From Ascidia mentula (lineage: Eukaryota; Chordata; Ascidiacea; Phlebobranchia; Ascidiidae): a stretch of 64,000 nt of DNA. The notes beneath the pieces are model-generated. The model saw only the letters and a list, made by a program, of their open reading frames with translations. It ran no database searches and had not been told where the DNA came from. The stretch covers positions 3,911,001 to 3,975,000 of the forward strand of contig OX387197.1 of assembly GCA_947561715.1 (NCBI GenBank). The letters run 5' to 3'. Positions 1 to 10,481 of the stretch are shown here, piece by piece (position 1 is the first letter of the stretch; each line of letters begins with the position of its first letter). A program made the position numbers and the translations under genes.

Positions 1-334
1 TCAATTAGTTTTGTTAATTATGAATTTGTTGCAGTACCGTCCGAATCCGGACAACCCAAAGGTGGTTGCTGAACCGCCTATCCGAGTGGTAGCGTTTAGT
101 TTAGGTATAGAGTTCCCAGGTGAACCTCACTTTAGAGTTTAGGGTTCTTGACCTTTAAAAGGCATTAGCCTTGAGGCTAGAATTTGGCAATCTCCTTTCT
201 TCTGGTTTCGAACTAATCAATCTTCCAATTTGTATTTACAGTTTTATTCTTACCAAGTGCCAACATGAAGACACAAGGCAGGCAATGTTAACTTCAATCC
301 TTTTCACATAAGCAGTTTACTTGGCAAACGATAG

Positions 335-350
335 AGTATAGTATAGTATA
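335..350. repeat. Short (AGTAT)n microsatellite
   Basis: About three copies of the pentamer agtat occur in the first 570-bp unit. The neighbouring copies keep only one or two, so the tract has changed length between units. Confidence 0.6.
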
Positions 351-1358
351 GAATGCCAGGCACAGCACTTGCAAACGCAAACGATGGTCAGACAAAATGG
401 CCGCGCCAGACAGCCGTATGAAACAACGTTGTACAACATACATTGAAGGCAAAGCACACTGGCGTTGACATGGTCAGACTTGGGCCAACGCCAGTCGCCA
501 TCAAACTGGAAATAACACACAACACAATGACCAATTTGGCTTTCGTGACATAGCAATGTGACCTTTTTGCATCAATTAGTTTTGTTAATTATGAATTTGT
601 TGCAGTACCGTCCGAATCCGGACAACCCAAAGGTGGTTGCTGAACCGCCTATCCGAGTGGTAGCGTTTAGTTTAGGCATAGAGTTCCTAGGTGAACCTCA
701 CTTTAGAGTTTAAGGTCCTTGACCTTTAAAAGGCATTAGCCTTGAGGCTAGAATTTGGCAATCTCCTTTCTTCTGGTTTCGAACTAATCAATCTTCCAAT
801 TTGTACATACAATTTTATTCTTACCAAGTGCCAGTATGAAGACACAAGGCAGGCAATGTTAACTTCAATCCTTTTCACATAAGCAGTTTACTTGGCAAAC
901 GATAGAGTATAGAATAGAATTCCAGGCACAGCACTTGCAAACGCAAACGATGGTCAGAGACAAAATGGCCGCGCCAGACAGCCGTGTGAAACAACGTTGT
1001 ACAACATACATTGAAAGCAAAGCACACTGGCGTTGACATGGTCAGACTTGGGCCAACGCCAGTCGCCATCAAACTGGAAATAACACACAACACAATGACC
1101 AATTTGGCTTTCGTGGCGTAGCAATATGACCTTTTTGCATCAATTAGTTTTGTTAATTATGAATTTGTTGCAGTACCGTCCGAATCCGGACAACCCAAAG
1201 GTGGTTGCTGAACCGCCTATCCGAGTGGTAGCGTTTAGTTTAGGCATAGAGTTCCTAGGTGAACCTCACTTTAGAGTTTAGGGTGCTTGAACTTTAAAAG
1301 GCATCAGCCTTGAGGCTAGAATTTGGCAATCTCCTTTCTTCTGGTTTCGAACTAATCA

Positions 1359-1846
1359 TGTAACAGCGAAAAGTTGCCCCTTAACGTTTATTTCATATTT
1401 TTTGCCAATAGAAATCTTGCATGTTTTAACACAAGATTTAAACGATCCGTTTGGCCCGTCGTATGTGTCAAACTAGTAACAATTTGTATCTGTTTTAAGT
1501 AGCAATAATCCTTATTATTTTCTATTTGAATTAAAGGAATTAGGAGTTAAATTAACCGAACAATTTATAACACGCGGTGAAGTTTCTTAAAGTCACAAGT
1601 ATTCGGTGAGTGTTTACAATGGCGTCTCATTGCTTCAGTTAGTAACTCTTTTTCTGTTTCTTGTGGAAAACGCATGTATGCATATGTATCTACACATGTA
1701 TCTGTGCTCTCAAGTCGATCAATATATCCTTGATGATAGTACATGTTGTTTGAGATTCTTATAGTTGACTAGTTTTCGCCGCCAAGACAGCAGTGAATAT
1801 GCTGTTAAACACAGTGACTGTTTTAAACAAAAATACGGCAGTCACA
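1359..1846. mobile_element. Solo LTR of an LTR retrotransposon, TSD AATCA
   Basis: A 488-bp block interrupts the third 570-bp unit. It begins TGTAACAGCG and ends GGCAGTCACA, the TG...CA ends usual for long terminal repeats. It is flanked by a perfect 5-bp duplication AATCA at 1354-1358 and 1847-1851. The uninterrupted neighbouring units serve as empty sites containing a single AATCA. No internal gag or pol coding is present, so the simplest reading is a solo LTR left by recombination between two LTRs. The superfamily cannot be told from the LTR alone. Confidence 0.8.
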
Positions 1847-2076
1847 AATCAATCTTCCAATTTGTATTTACAATTTTATTCTTACCAAGTGCCAACATGA
1901 AGACACAAGGCAGGCAATGTTAACTTCAATCCTTTTCACATAAGCAGTTTACTTGGCAAACGATAAAGTATAGAATAGAATTCCAGGCACAGCACTTGCA
2001 AACGCAAATGATGGTCGGAGACAAAATGGCCGCGCCAGACAGCCTTGTGAAACAACGTTGTACAACATACATTGAA

Positions 2077-2762
2077 GGCCGCATCTCACAATTAAATCCT
2101 AAAATTTGAGTTTTACAAGTCATTTGTCATTGTGCACCTGGTTACAGTTTTCTCTTGTGGTGTACAAACAGCCCCGGGGCGGCCCCAAGACAGTTACAAG
2201 ACATCTAATTCTTAATGAATTGTGTAGAGGAGGGTTGGTGGCTTCACTTAATCGCAAATGGAGGGTACTTTCTGTGATTCATTTTTTCACAAAACAAACC
2301 TACACTTTTTTCTGCTTTTTAGGCCAAAATAATGGCCAACAGAGGGGCAAAATGCCCCCGGGGGAGCAGTTAAAGTAGTTATTTCGATTATAAATTTGGC
2401 CAGAATTCCTAGGCAAGGGTCGGCACTAACAGAAAATCACAAATTGACCATACTTTCTGTGATTCATTTTTTCACAAAATCAACCTCAATATTTGGGTAG
2501 TTTTTTAGCTACATGTTCAACAGCACCCTCTACCAATTTACTGCCTGACTAATAACCCTGAAAACCATAGTAAAACTGCCCCAAACACGCTGAAAATCGC
2601 CCTGGCAACAGCCTGTGCATCTGCGCTCATTCAAACAAAACACTGGCGCCCATGCATGACCCATTGCATTGTTACACATAATTTTACTCTGTTACGCAGG
2701 AGTTCGAGAAGGCCATTTCCCAACCGGGAAAGTCTTTTCTATAGAAATACAGAGATGCGGCC
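2077..2762. mobile_element. 686-bp non-autonomous DNA transposon, TIR GGCCGCATCTC
   Basis: This is the second insertion in the third 570-bp unit. It has perfect 11-bp terminal inverted repeats GGCCGCATCTC, flanked by TGAA at 2073-2076 and 2763-2766. Neighbouring units give the empty site (cattgaaggcaaag). Because GGC also follows the left TGAA, a 7-bp duplication cannot be ruled out. There is no transposase. Its interior is homologous, in reverse orientation, to the start of each unit in the 33.5-48.0 kb array, and its left end matches that array's right end. The two are therefore members of one family. Confidence 0.82.
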
Positions 2763-2966
2763 TGAAGGCAAAGCACACTGGCGTTGACATGGTCAATCTT
2801 GGGCCAACGCCAGTCGCCATCAAACTGGAAATAACACACAACACAATGACCAATTTGGCTTTCGTGACATAGCAATATGAACTTTATGCATCAATTAGTT
2901 TTGTTAATTATGAATTTGTTGCAGTACCGTCCGAATCTGGGCAACCCAAAGGTGGTTGCTGAACCG

Positions 2967-4842
2967 CTCGAGACGACATTTGGGGTCGCTATGAAAAATT
3001 CTCGGCTTTTCGTTTGTTTGCTTGAAAAGGCGGTTTGGTGTTTGACACGCTCCGTTGCAACCCACGTGAGCAGCGCATGTGGTGGAACTAATTTCACGAC
3101 CCAACGGTTTTCTGAAGGTCATACACAACATATCCCTGGGGGAAAATCACCTCTTGGCCTGATTGTAAAAAACGACTTCTGCTGATATGAAAATCTTGTC
3201 TTACAACTTGTCGCATGTCATCTCAAGTAAAATAGAACACGAAAACATGGTGTCATTTCATCAACATCATGGGGGTGTAAAATATAGTTACAGCAGTTGA
3301 ATAGTTACTGTTCTTGTTGATCATGTTTAGTTTGAGATAAAATGAAGTGAAATTAAGCTCCTTGTGTTGTAAATGTTTTCACTGCTTATTTAGTTTAACA
3401 AATTTTCACCTCAGCTTGTTTTCATTGTTTTCAGGTAACGATATAACATTTCTAAGGCAAAGATAAGATGTATGACCTTTAGGAAACAATTGGATCGAGA
3501 AATTAGTTTCACTCAACGCGTTAGCCAGCAACGTAGCATTAATAGTGAAACTACAAAGTCTGCAGTGCCTTGACATGTTGAAAATACATGATTTAAATAT
3601 AAACCAGCTTTACTGTTAAAGCCACGTTACTGCTTGATACGCTCTGTTGCAACACAAGTAAGCAACACGTTGGGTGAAAGTAATTTCTTGACTCAAAAGG
3701 AAAAAAATGTGATAGTTGCTGACGGAAGCTGTAACAGATCGAGAAAAACCCCAAATTACATCACAACATAAATCGCTTGATGGACTCAAGCAAAATATAC
3801 GTCGCAATGACGTTTCCACAAATACGCCCACTTTAACCCTTACGCTCTACCATACGCTGTCACTTATAACCTGAATTAGAAAAAACCTCAACCTGAATTG
3901 TCTTCGTTGCATGTTTTTAGTGTTTTACCACCTGCTGTGGTCGGAGGTCGGACTAGCACGAAAACAAGTATTGCACAATTTTATCGTCATATCTCTTTAT
4001 CGCCTCTAACGGTTACCTGCGATTTCTATGACAGCTCGTTAGTGTGGCCAAGCGACATTACATATGCGTGGCTGTCACACGAAAGACTGGCTGAAGGACT
4101 TACTTTTTATCACTCTTACGGATTTTGATAAAGGTAAGTGGTTTCGCCTCTCACGCCATCGTTCACTTTTGATTGGCTGTGTGGAGTAAATGACGTATGC
4201 CACTACATAATTTGGGTGCTTTGAAACTGAAAACAGCAAATTATTATCCCAATACGAACGTACAAGTGTCCCCTTATCAATGCATGTCAGCCGACAAAGC
4301 AGAATGCTACACTGCAAATAAAATATTCCTATATCAACCAAAATGTTTTGATAGAATATTCCAAGCTAGAATGTAAACACCCAAACGGCTAAAAAGCACC
4401 AATTTTTTGTGAAAAGGAAATAAAATTTCCGCCGCACTTAAATTGTTTTAAATGTATTATTTAATACATCAACAGCTACCAATACAAGGGTTTAAACACA
4501 AGCATTTTGACAGAAAGTAGCTTAGAGAAACGCTTACCATTGGCACAAACTGCACATCCTTTTACTAACACCTAGAGAGTCGGATATAAAAAGTTTTGCC
4601 TCCTAGGGCGCGGTATGGAACTATTTGGAAATTTCATTACCCAAGTCTTGTTTTGCCACAATTATTCAAAGCGCTTGAGGGGATAGATAAGTGTGCTGTA
4701 GTTTATAAAATATTCCAGCGCTTCTGACATTGTTGGACGCGACTCGAGACGACATTTGGTGTCGCCAATGACAACTTTTTGGCTGTTTAACTATAATTGG
4801 CTTTAAATGGTCTTGTGGGGATTATATTTTTAAAAAGCAATG
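2967..4842. repeat. Dispersed ~1.8-kb repeat, copy 1
   Basis: From about 3038 to 4835 this stretch is closely similar to 13925-15705, with shared blocks such as cacgctccgttgcaaccc and ggcacaaactgcacatcc. A short motif, ctcgagacgacatttgg, occurs near both ends of this copy (2967 and 4743) and again near 15617. Parts recur at 7985-8360 and 22260-22470. No recognisable protein is encoded. ORFs such as 3616-3831 (minus) and 4075-4341 (minus) appear in both copies because the DNA is duplicated. Confidence 0.8.
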
Positions 4843-4864
4843 ACATGAGAAACTATCAACGACA

Positions 4865-5080
4865 ATGTCAATCAACTTTATCATGTTCATCTACATGGTG
4901 GTTGCTTATTTTCTTATATACAAGCGAAGCAACCGCATGAAAGGATGCAGAAGCACTGATGTTAGCACCAGGAGGCAGAAGAGAATCACCAGGTTGATTT
5001 TGACCGATTTTTGTTGCTGGATTCCAACATATGTCTTAAGTCTAGGAGGAGTGAAGATGCCAGGAGACCCTATTGAATGA
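4865..5080 (+). pseudogene. LGR/relaxin-receptor-type GPCR fragment (TM5 to TM6)
   Basis: The 71-residue frame reads as part of a rhodopsin-family receptor. A hydrophobic helix (MSINFIMFIYMVVAYFLIYK) resembles TM5. It is followed by a basic loop with RRQKRITRLI and then LTDFCCWIPTYVLSLGG. The last block has the TD-x-x-CWIP signature of TM6 in glycoprotein-hormone and relaxin-type leucine-rich-repeat receptors, and the following PGD sits where the third extracellular loop begins. The frame then meets a stop (5078-5080), and no TM7 NPxxY is seen in any frame nearby. Upstream DNA is a dispersed repeat and carries no TM1-4. It is therefore either a relic or one exon of a split gene. The subfamily call is from memory of the motif, not a search. 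Confidence 0.55.
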
Positions 5081-6405
5081 TCCTTGGTATATCCTGACCC
5101 AAGATCTGAACATTTTGTGCATAGTTACGTTACAATGTAGACGAGTTTTCAAAACTTAAACAAACCGAAAAATGCTTTGAGATTCTGAAATTACAAAATT
5201 TGTTCCTCGGTGTTTTGTTCAATAGTTTCTATGGCATAATGTTTTCCTTTCGCAATTTACGCTTGTCCTACTGCAACAATATCAAACAATGCGCATTTAT
5301 ATGACATGATTATGCAAACATATGAACTCTTGCCGTTACACTGTCAACTAGGTACAGAAGCGGTCCAACATCAGTCTCGCTTGTGTTGCATACGTATTCC
5401 ATCTTCAATACAGATATGACAATGCAGCTGATTGTTGTGATTGGGTTGACATGTCTTACGTAACTTCCTGGTACGTAAGTTGAAGCACGTGGGCGAAATC
5501 ACTACGCCAAACGATCCAAAGTATTCGTCATGTAATACAGGTGTTATTCAAAGTGGTGCTTATTGTTGAGAATTAGTTGCAATTATCAAAGTTTCGGAGG
5601 ACAACACTTTTCGGCATTTAGTGAGGTGTAGTATTTATAGTTGGCGTGCAGACGAAATATTTGTGATTTTATTCATAATTTTGTTACCAAAAAGTGATGT
5701 AACAAGAATATAGCAATAACAATTATGCGTTAACCACAGAGGAGGCTTACTGAAAAAAAAAGAAGTACTAAGCTTTGCAATTGGCAGAAATGAAACCGGA
5801 CATAGACGTTGCTACAAATTCCTAATGTACAACACTTTGTTCTGTTGATAAAGTGATAGTTAGCGAAATCAATCGGCGAAGTACTCTTCCAACATTTATG
5901 GGTTATTGTACTTAATCGTGCAATAACAGACACTGACAAACTACGGCCTGCAAACCAAATCTTGACTGCCCGTAGTTGGTATAAATTAGTGTCACTTAAG
6001 AAAACTGTAGTTTAAATGCAATTTTGTTGTTTTGCTACTTGGTGGTTAGTGTTAATTATTGCTATTAATATTATACGGTAAATTCATAAATTACACTGCA
6101 AACGCTTATTAACAACTTATCCTGGTGTTCCCATTCGCTCGCCGGTCACATTTTTATTATTTTGTGGCTAGCGGGTTTGTCCTTTTAGTGTAAACAAACT
6201 TTGTGCAAATTTGTTTTGCGAGCCAAACATGCGCGGAATCAATGCGTTGCATCATTTTGCAAAGATTAAAGTTCCACAACTTGTGACTTTCAACATGCGT
6301 CATGCGCATAAAGGTATTTGGAATAAAATATATATTTATGGCTTTTATATTGGTGTGAAAATGTAACAATGTGACTGGTTTTTGTCAAAATTTTTTTACA
6401 TTTAG
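5081..6405. other. No supported gene; possible upstream PARP exon only
   Basis: No conserved protein was recognised. One open stretch, about 6188-6312 on the plus strand, lies between an acceptor-like tccttttag and a donor-like AAAG|GTATTT. It ends in phase 1, which would fit the first visible PARP exon. Its translation resembles nothing I know, so it is not called as an exon. Confidence 0.3.
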
Positions 6406-7245
6406 CTTCACTTTGGGATGACATGAAGGGAAAAAATACAAGAAAAGTAAACGTTTCACCAACTTCTCAAGAATATCACAAAGTTCTTTACAAGTTTACT
6501 CAAACTTTGAAATTAAATGCAGTTACGGTAAAAATCTATTATTGATGTTTTTTCAAGATAAGCAAAGTTTAGTTACAGTTGACGCAAAACAAATACCAAT
6601 GATATGAAAGAGTTATAATCACACAAAATTACCTTACCAATACATTTAATTTTATTTGTAGCTGGCCAGAATACAAAACATTACTCTGTGGAACCAGTTT
6701 CAAGAACAGAAAAAGAAGATTGCGAAAAAAGTACCAAACCAACCTGTAACCCGCGAACTCTTCCATGGAACTGATGCTGCTACCAGTGAAATAATTTTGA
6801 AAGACATTTTTGACAGAAGTCATGCAAAAATTGGTAGGATTCGAGGTCAAAAGTACAGTTCGTGTGTTTTTACATAAAATAACCGGTAGAGGCACTCATT
6901 TCTAATTATTCATAAAATAGTTTTAAATAGTATTCAAATTGTATATTCAAGTTTCAAAACAAATTGCTTGTAGGAAAGTTTGGAAAAGGAGTTTACTTTG
7001 CTACGACCGCAAAATATTCAAACGAGTTTACAAATGAAGATTCACAAGGGAACAGATGCATGTTCTTGGCTGAAGTAATTACTGGAACTTACTGCCCAGG
7101 TAGTAGAGATTCAAGTACAGTCCCGATACAAGAAGACAATCGCCCATTCGACAGTGTTGTATACCGAATTAATAATCCCACCAGTTTTGCAATTTTTCGT
7201 GATTTCTCTGCTTATCCTTTGTATTTGCTTACTTATAAAGTATAA
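6406..7245 (+). CDS. PARP14-type mono-ADP-ribosyltransferase, three 3' exons (5' part not found)
   Basis: Three exons join in frame: 6406-6527, 6662-6833 and 6974-7245, with introns bounded by tag and ACG|GTAAAA, gtag and ATTG|GTAGGA, gtag. Together they encode the PARP catalytic domain. Exon 1 gives SLWDDM and the SxEY block, exon 2 gives RIQNITLWNQF and ELFHGTDA, and exon 3 gives GKGVYFA and YPLYLLTYKV before the stop. NAD-binding His is in HGT and Tyr in VYFA. The third triad position is a Leu (YLLTY) rather than the Glu of polymerising PARPs. The known family rule is that such H-Y-[IL] enzymes transfer single ADP-ribose units. The order and the C-terminal end match PARP10/14/15. These family members usually carry macro, RRM or WWE domains upstream. 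None is seen here, so the gene is truncated, uses distant exons or is a relic. The preceding exon must end in phase 1. Confidence 0.88.
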
Positions 7246-7512
7246 CTTTGCAACGCTGCACGTTAGTCTTTGTATCAAAAACTGGTCTGTTAATGTTGCT
7301 TTTCACTATCATAATTTCATTCATTGATCATGAAAGCTGAAAGTCGCAGAATATCGTTTGCAAATTCTGTACGATTTTTGTAGAACTGTATTATCCCTGT
7401 TATAGGTTAGTAGGACACACAGACAAACGATTGTTAATTTTCGCAAATTGTGTAGTTGAAAACTTATTGTTTTGGAATATGTTGGATAATTTTAAACAGA
7501 GAAGCCAAAGCT
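7246..7512. other. PARP 3' flank, nothing further seen
   Basis: AT-rich sequence follows the PARP stop codon. No clear AATAAA lies within the first 250 bp, and no coding potential or repeat was recognised. Confidence 0.4.
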
Positions 7513-7800
7513 ATTATGCTGTTAAGCATTCTGAGCAGACTTTTCGAACACAACTGCGTTCATCATCAGTGCGTTGTAGGAATAAGCTACAACCAAGAAA
7601 GCACTGAGGTAGGCAGGTAACTGAACGGACAAAAACAACGCAACAACACTCCTGTGCCATATTACGTGACATCAGTTACACCAGGAGGTCTCGGCAGTGA
7701 CGTCATCATTTCGGATGATTTTGTAGCCTATACCTAAATTGCACTGATGATGAAAGTAATTGTGTACGAAACGGTTGCTCAGAATGCTAAACAGTATAAT
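7513..7800. repeat. 60-bp inverted repeat with hammerhead-like core, probably Penelope-related
   Basis: Bases 7513-7572 are the imperfect reverse complement of 7741-7800, with about 168 bp between them. The right arm contains CTGATGA at 7744-7750 and CGAAAC at 7767-7772, the two conserved blocks of a hammerhead ribozyme. However, the bases between them do not form an obvious stem II. Penelope-like retroelements are known to carry hammerhead motifs in their terminal repeats, and a Penelope-type RT fragment starts 570 bp downstream. Both facts make this the likely origin. Confidence 0.55.
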
Positions 7801-7984
7801 AGTAACCGTGACCAAAGTGATTAACGAAAGCGCCTCCTTGAAGTTATTATATATGCGCTGTTTTGCAAAGCGCCAGTTAAAAACTAATCTTACTCATCAC
7901 ATGACCACCTATGAAACCAATAAAATGAAGTGACGTAATAATGTCAACAACGACAGTTGATTAAAAACACAGCACACAACGCCA

Positions 7985-8360
7985 AAGTGACACAAATGTA
8001 ATTTATCAACAACATGAGAGCGTAAAATTTATTCACAGAATTTTAAATAGTTACTGAAATGAAGTCAATTGAAATAATGCACCCTATGCTCTAAATATTT
8101 TCGCTGTTCTTTTTTCACATACTAGTTTTAAATGTCAGAAAAACAAACAATGCAAGCATAAGTTGTATGATCTTTATGAAACTGTTGAGTCGAGAAATTA
8201 GTTTCACCTAACGAGCAGCTCACTTCTGTGGCAACCGAGCGTGTGAAACAGAAACGTAGAATTAATACAGAGAAGCTAGTTCAACTGCAAAGTCAGTGGT
8301 GGGTTGACATGAAAAAACTTGATTTAAATTGACCATCTTAGCTGTAAATCGCCGTAGCTG
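7985..8360. repeat. Diverged copy of the 3.25-3.6 kb / 14.15-14.5 kb dispersed repeat
   Basis: Shared landmarks are atcaacaacatg, gagcgtaaaat, tagttactg and gagtcgagaaattagtttcac. They occur in the same order as at 3260-3520 and 14155-14420, with many substitutions and gaps. The stretch separates the inverted repeat from the Penelope-type RT fragment. Confidence 0.55.
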
Positions 8361-8370
8361 CTAGTTTTAG

Positions 8371-8638
8371 AGACGCTACGTGGATGACACATTCGTGGTC
8401 GCGCAACGGAATGACGTGCAGTCGCTGCTCCAGCATGAAAACTGTATCGAACCGAACACATAGTTTACAATGGAGCGGTAGTAGGGGGGGGGGGGGCGAG
8501 TTATCCTTTTTAGATGTTCATGTTCGAAGAGAAGAGCAGGGGACTCTATTAACAAGGGTGCACCGCAAGCCCACACACTCCAACAGGTATCTTTCGTTTC
8601 GTTCCGCGCACCCGATCGCACACATGAGGGCGGTATGA
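8371..8638 (+). pseudogene. Penelope-like element reverse transcriptase fragment, frameshifted
   Basis: Reading from 8371, the first frame gives RRYVDDTFVVAQRNDVQSLL, which holds the YVDD catalytic motif of reverse transcriptase. After about 30 residues a TAG interrupts it. A tract of 13 G (8484-8496) shifts the frame, and from about 8499 the next frame gives ELSFLDVHVRREEQG and then HRKPTHSNRYL. The pair FLDV...YRKPT(H)xxRYL is the signature of the Penelope-like RT thumb region. The fragment ends at a stop after HMRAV (8638). There is no upstream palm/fingers region and no GIY-YIG endonuclease. It is a dead 5'- and 3'-truncated copy. Confidence 0.82.
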
Positions 8639-8639
8639 C

Positions 8640-9169
8640 GCTCATTGTATACTCCGGCCAAATTGCTAATAACAGGTGACGCTGAAGAACAACAAGAGGT
8701 GGGTTTCGTTGGTGAAGCGTTATCCCCGCTCCTTTCTCCGGCTAAATCGTGGCTTAAGGCGGTGTTGTGGTGAGGGGCAACTATAGGATAGGGTTTTCTT
8801 ACGGTGATTTTGGAACGCGAGTCCAACAGGTACAAGAGGATGTTTTTTTTAAATGCGTTTGCGTTGTCACTCAGTGACAAAAAACAAACCCTGTTTCCCC
8901 CAGTGTACACACACTTGTTATAGGCAATTCTGCCCTTGCACCTCGTGCACTCCAAAAACAATGATAATCCGTATTGGTTACTGTTAATTGTAGTGTAGAT
9001 GTGTCCGCCCAGCCTCTCCTTATTGTTCTTCATTTCTTTCTTTTTACTGTGGCGTTTTTTCTCAGTTTGTGCGCCTCAAAATTGTCCACGTTGTATTGTT
9101 CACATTTTCTGCAGGAGGCATGACAACCGAAACGTGAGCCATATTGCAGCAAAAAAATGGCTGGCTGTG
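8640..9169. other. No supported gene (long antisense frame only)
   Basis: A 171-codon open frame on the minus strand (8518-9033) overlaps the antisense of the Penelope RT and matches no family I recognise. The rest of the stretch has no splice-bounded exon with known content. Confidence 0.35.
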
Positions 9170-9463
9170 TCAGTATTGATTTAGTTTGCATTCATGTCTC
9201 CCCACCTCATCATTACGTGTTGTAATCGAGATGAAAGTTAGACAAAAATATGTTTTCAAAATCCTTGCAGACTTTATTGTGATGTCTAAAACTTCTCGAT
9301 CAAGTATATATGGATTAAATTTGTATTTTCCTGGAAATTCGAAAATGATTATTTTTAGGGTTGGCAACTGCATGGCCAAACTTGAGTCTACGCGATCAGA
9401 AATGGGTTTACTGGAAACTACACACATTAACACAAGGGCAGGCATAGCACCAGTGACGAACAA
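9170..9463 (-). other. Open frame with weak resemblance to a BAF-like HhH exon
   Basis: The minus-strand frame contains FPGKY at about 9333-9347, a motif also present in gene B exon 2 (FPGKYQNDP). It is followed by an EVLDI block where gene B has EVPGI. The glycine-rich turn needed for an HhH is lost. A related DNA stretch (agttag-caaaaatatg) lies at 48425-48450, next to gene B. It may be a decayed member of the family. Chance similarity is equally possible. Confidence 0.22.
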
Positions 9464-10230
9464 TGTGACCTTTTTGCGACCTTATATTACTAATTAAAAA
9501 AATCTGAAATTGACACAGCTTCGAGACACAAAACCAGTCTTGGTGACTATAACAGAAATACAAGTCGCCATCAAGTCGTTATCTTTCTTAATTTTTCCTT
9601 ACCCCAAAGCCAACTGAAACGATGATATTTAAAAACAAACGGGTCTGATGAGTCTATTTCTGGATGTACAATTATCGCTATTACCTTTAAAAAAGAGCTG
9701 TCTTTTGAAAAGAAACTGCAAGTTTCAAAAAACTTGTATACATGACACTGCAACGATCAACGTAGTACGCGACGCTTCACTTTCTGCGAATTATGAGTCG
9801 TAAAACCTAACAAGCATGTGTTATTGAGTGCCAGGTCCAGTACTTGCAAAGCACGTTAGAAAAGGAAATGCATAACTAGCGGAGTGTGTAAACATCTTTT
9901 GGTTCAAACAACTTGGAAAATTCATAAAGTCCGGTAATGTTTGTTTGCAGCGACTTCTTCCTGCCACTTGTCACAAGTTACTGGCGTAGATCAAGTAGTG
10001 ACGTAGATCAAGCTCCAAACTGACAACGGCGCTGTACAAAAGTTCAAAACCGGCCAATCTTCGTATTTGGCAAAAGTTCCGTGGTTTGGCAGTTGACATC
10101 AGACTGGACCCACAATTTTTTATTGTCTCCATGTCCTCTTTCTTCCGCTTCTGTTGTATTATGAAAGTGCACCTTCCACACTGATAGCATCTTAGTTCAC
10201 TCGCGGCACCAATTTGCAACATCGGATTTT
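9464..10230. other. No feature recognised
   Basis: Both strands carry only short frames without recognisable motifs, and no repeat family seen elsewhere in the window could be matched. Confidence 0.35.
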
Positions 10231-10242
10231 CTTAAATTATGA

Positions 10243-10266
10243 CTGATGAGGACCGAGACAGGAAAC
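10243..10266 (+). ncRNA. Degenerate hammerhead-ribozyme-like core
   Basis: CTGATGAG is followed by GACCGAGACAGG and AAAC. In a working hammerhead, GACC would pair with GGTC across the GAGACA loop and be followed by GAAAC. Here the sequence reads GACC-GAGACA-GGAAAC, so two pairs and one core base seem to be missing. It looks like a decayed copy of a mobile hammerhead rather than an active ribozyme. Confidence 0.3.
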
Positions 10267-10481
10267 GTTAAAAAAACTATGATCTTTTTAAGTTTAACAT
10301 AGAATCGTTGACGTGGAGGCATGTAAAATATATACAGCAGTAAAACAGTAGAAAGATAGTGCCATTGCCAGCGAAGTGTGGAAACTGAACTTAAAAACAC
10401 AACAGTTTACGAAAGCGTTAGCACGGTCGTCGCCAGTGACGAAACATTACAGTTATTTTGCTCCCGTTTATGATAGTCCCT

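Larger units (their letters stand above)
1..2966. repeat. Tandem array of ~570-bp repeat units (about 3.1 copies)
   Basis: The same opening sequence (tcaattagttttgttaatta) recurs at 1, 572, 1140 and 2891. The first two spacings are 571 and 568 bp. The third unit is 1751 bp long, but subtracting the solo LTR with one target duplication (493 bp) and the inverted-repeat transposon with one duplication (690 bp) leaves 568 bp, so the unit is regular. The fourth copy stops at about 2966, where it joins another dispersed repeat. Short ORFs here recur in each copy and show no protein resemblance. Two further diverged copies lie at 29.77-30.19 kb and 30.33-30.74 kb. Confidence 0.92.

Noticed and set aside
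1520..1531. ttctatttgaat resembles the Ciona trans-spliced leader
   Set aside because: A 12-base match inside a solo LTR, not followed by the expected AAG|GT donor context. No Sm site or SL RNA structure was seen. It is most likely coincidence.
8484..8496. Run of 13 G as a possible G-quadruplex regulatory site
   Set aside because: It is a homopolymer slip inside a dead RT fragment and could be partly a sequencing artefact. There is no gene start nearby.
8518..9033. 171-codon open frame on the minus strand, one of the longest outside the LINE
   Set aside because: Its end is the antisense of the Penelope RT fragment, it lacks any recognisable domain, and no splice-bounded continuation was found. 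Chance openness is the simplest reading.
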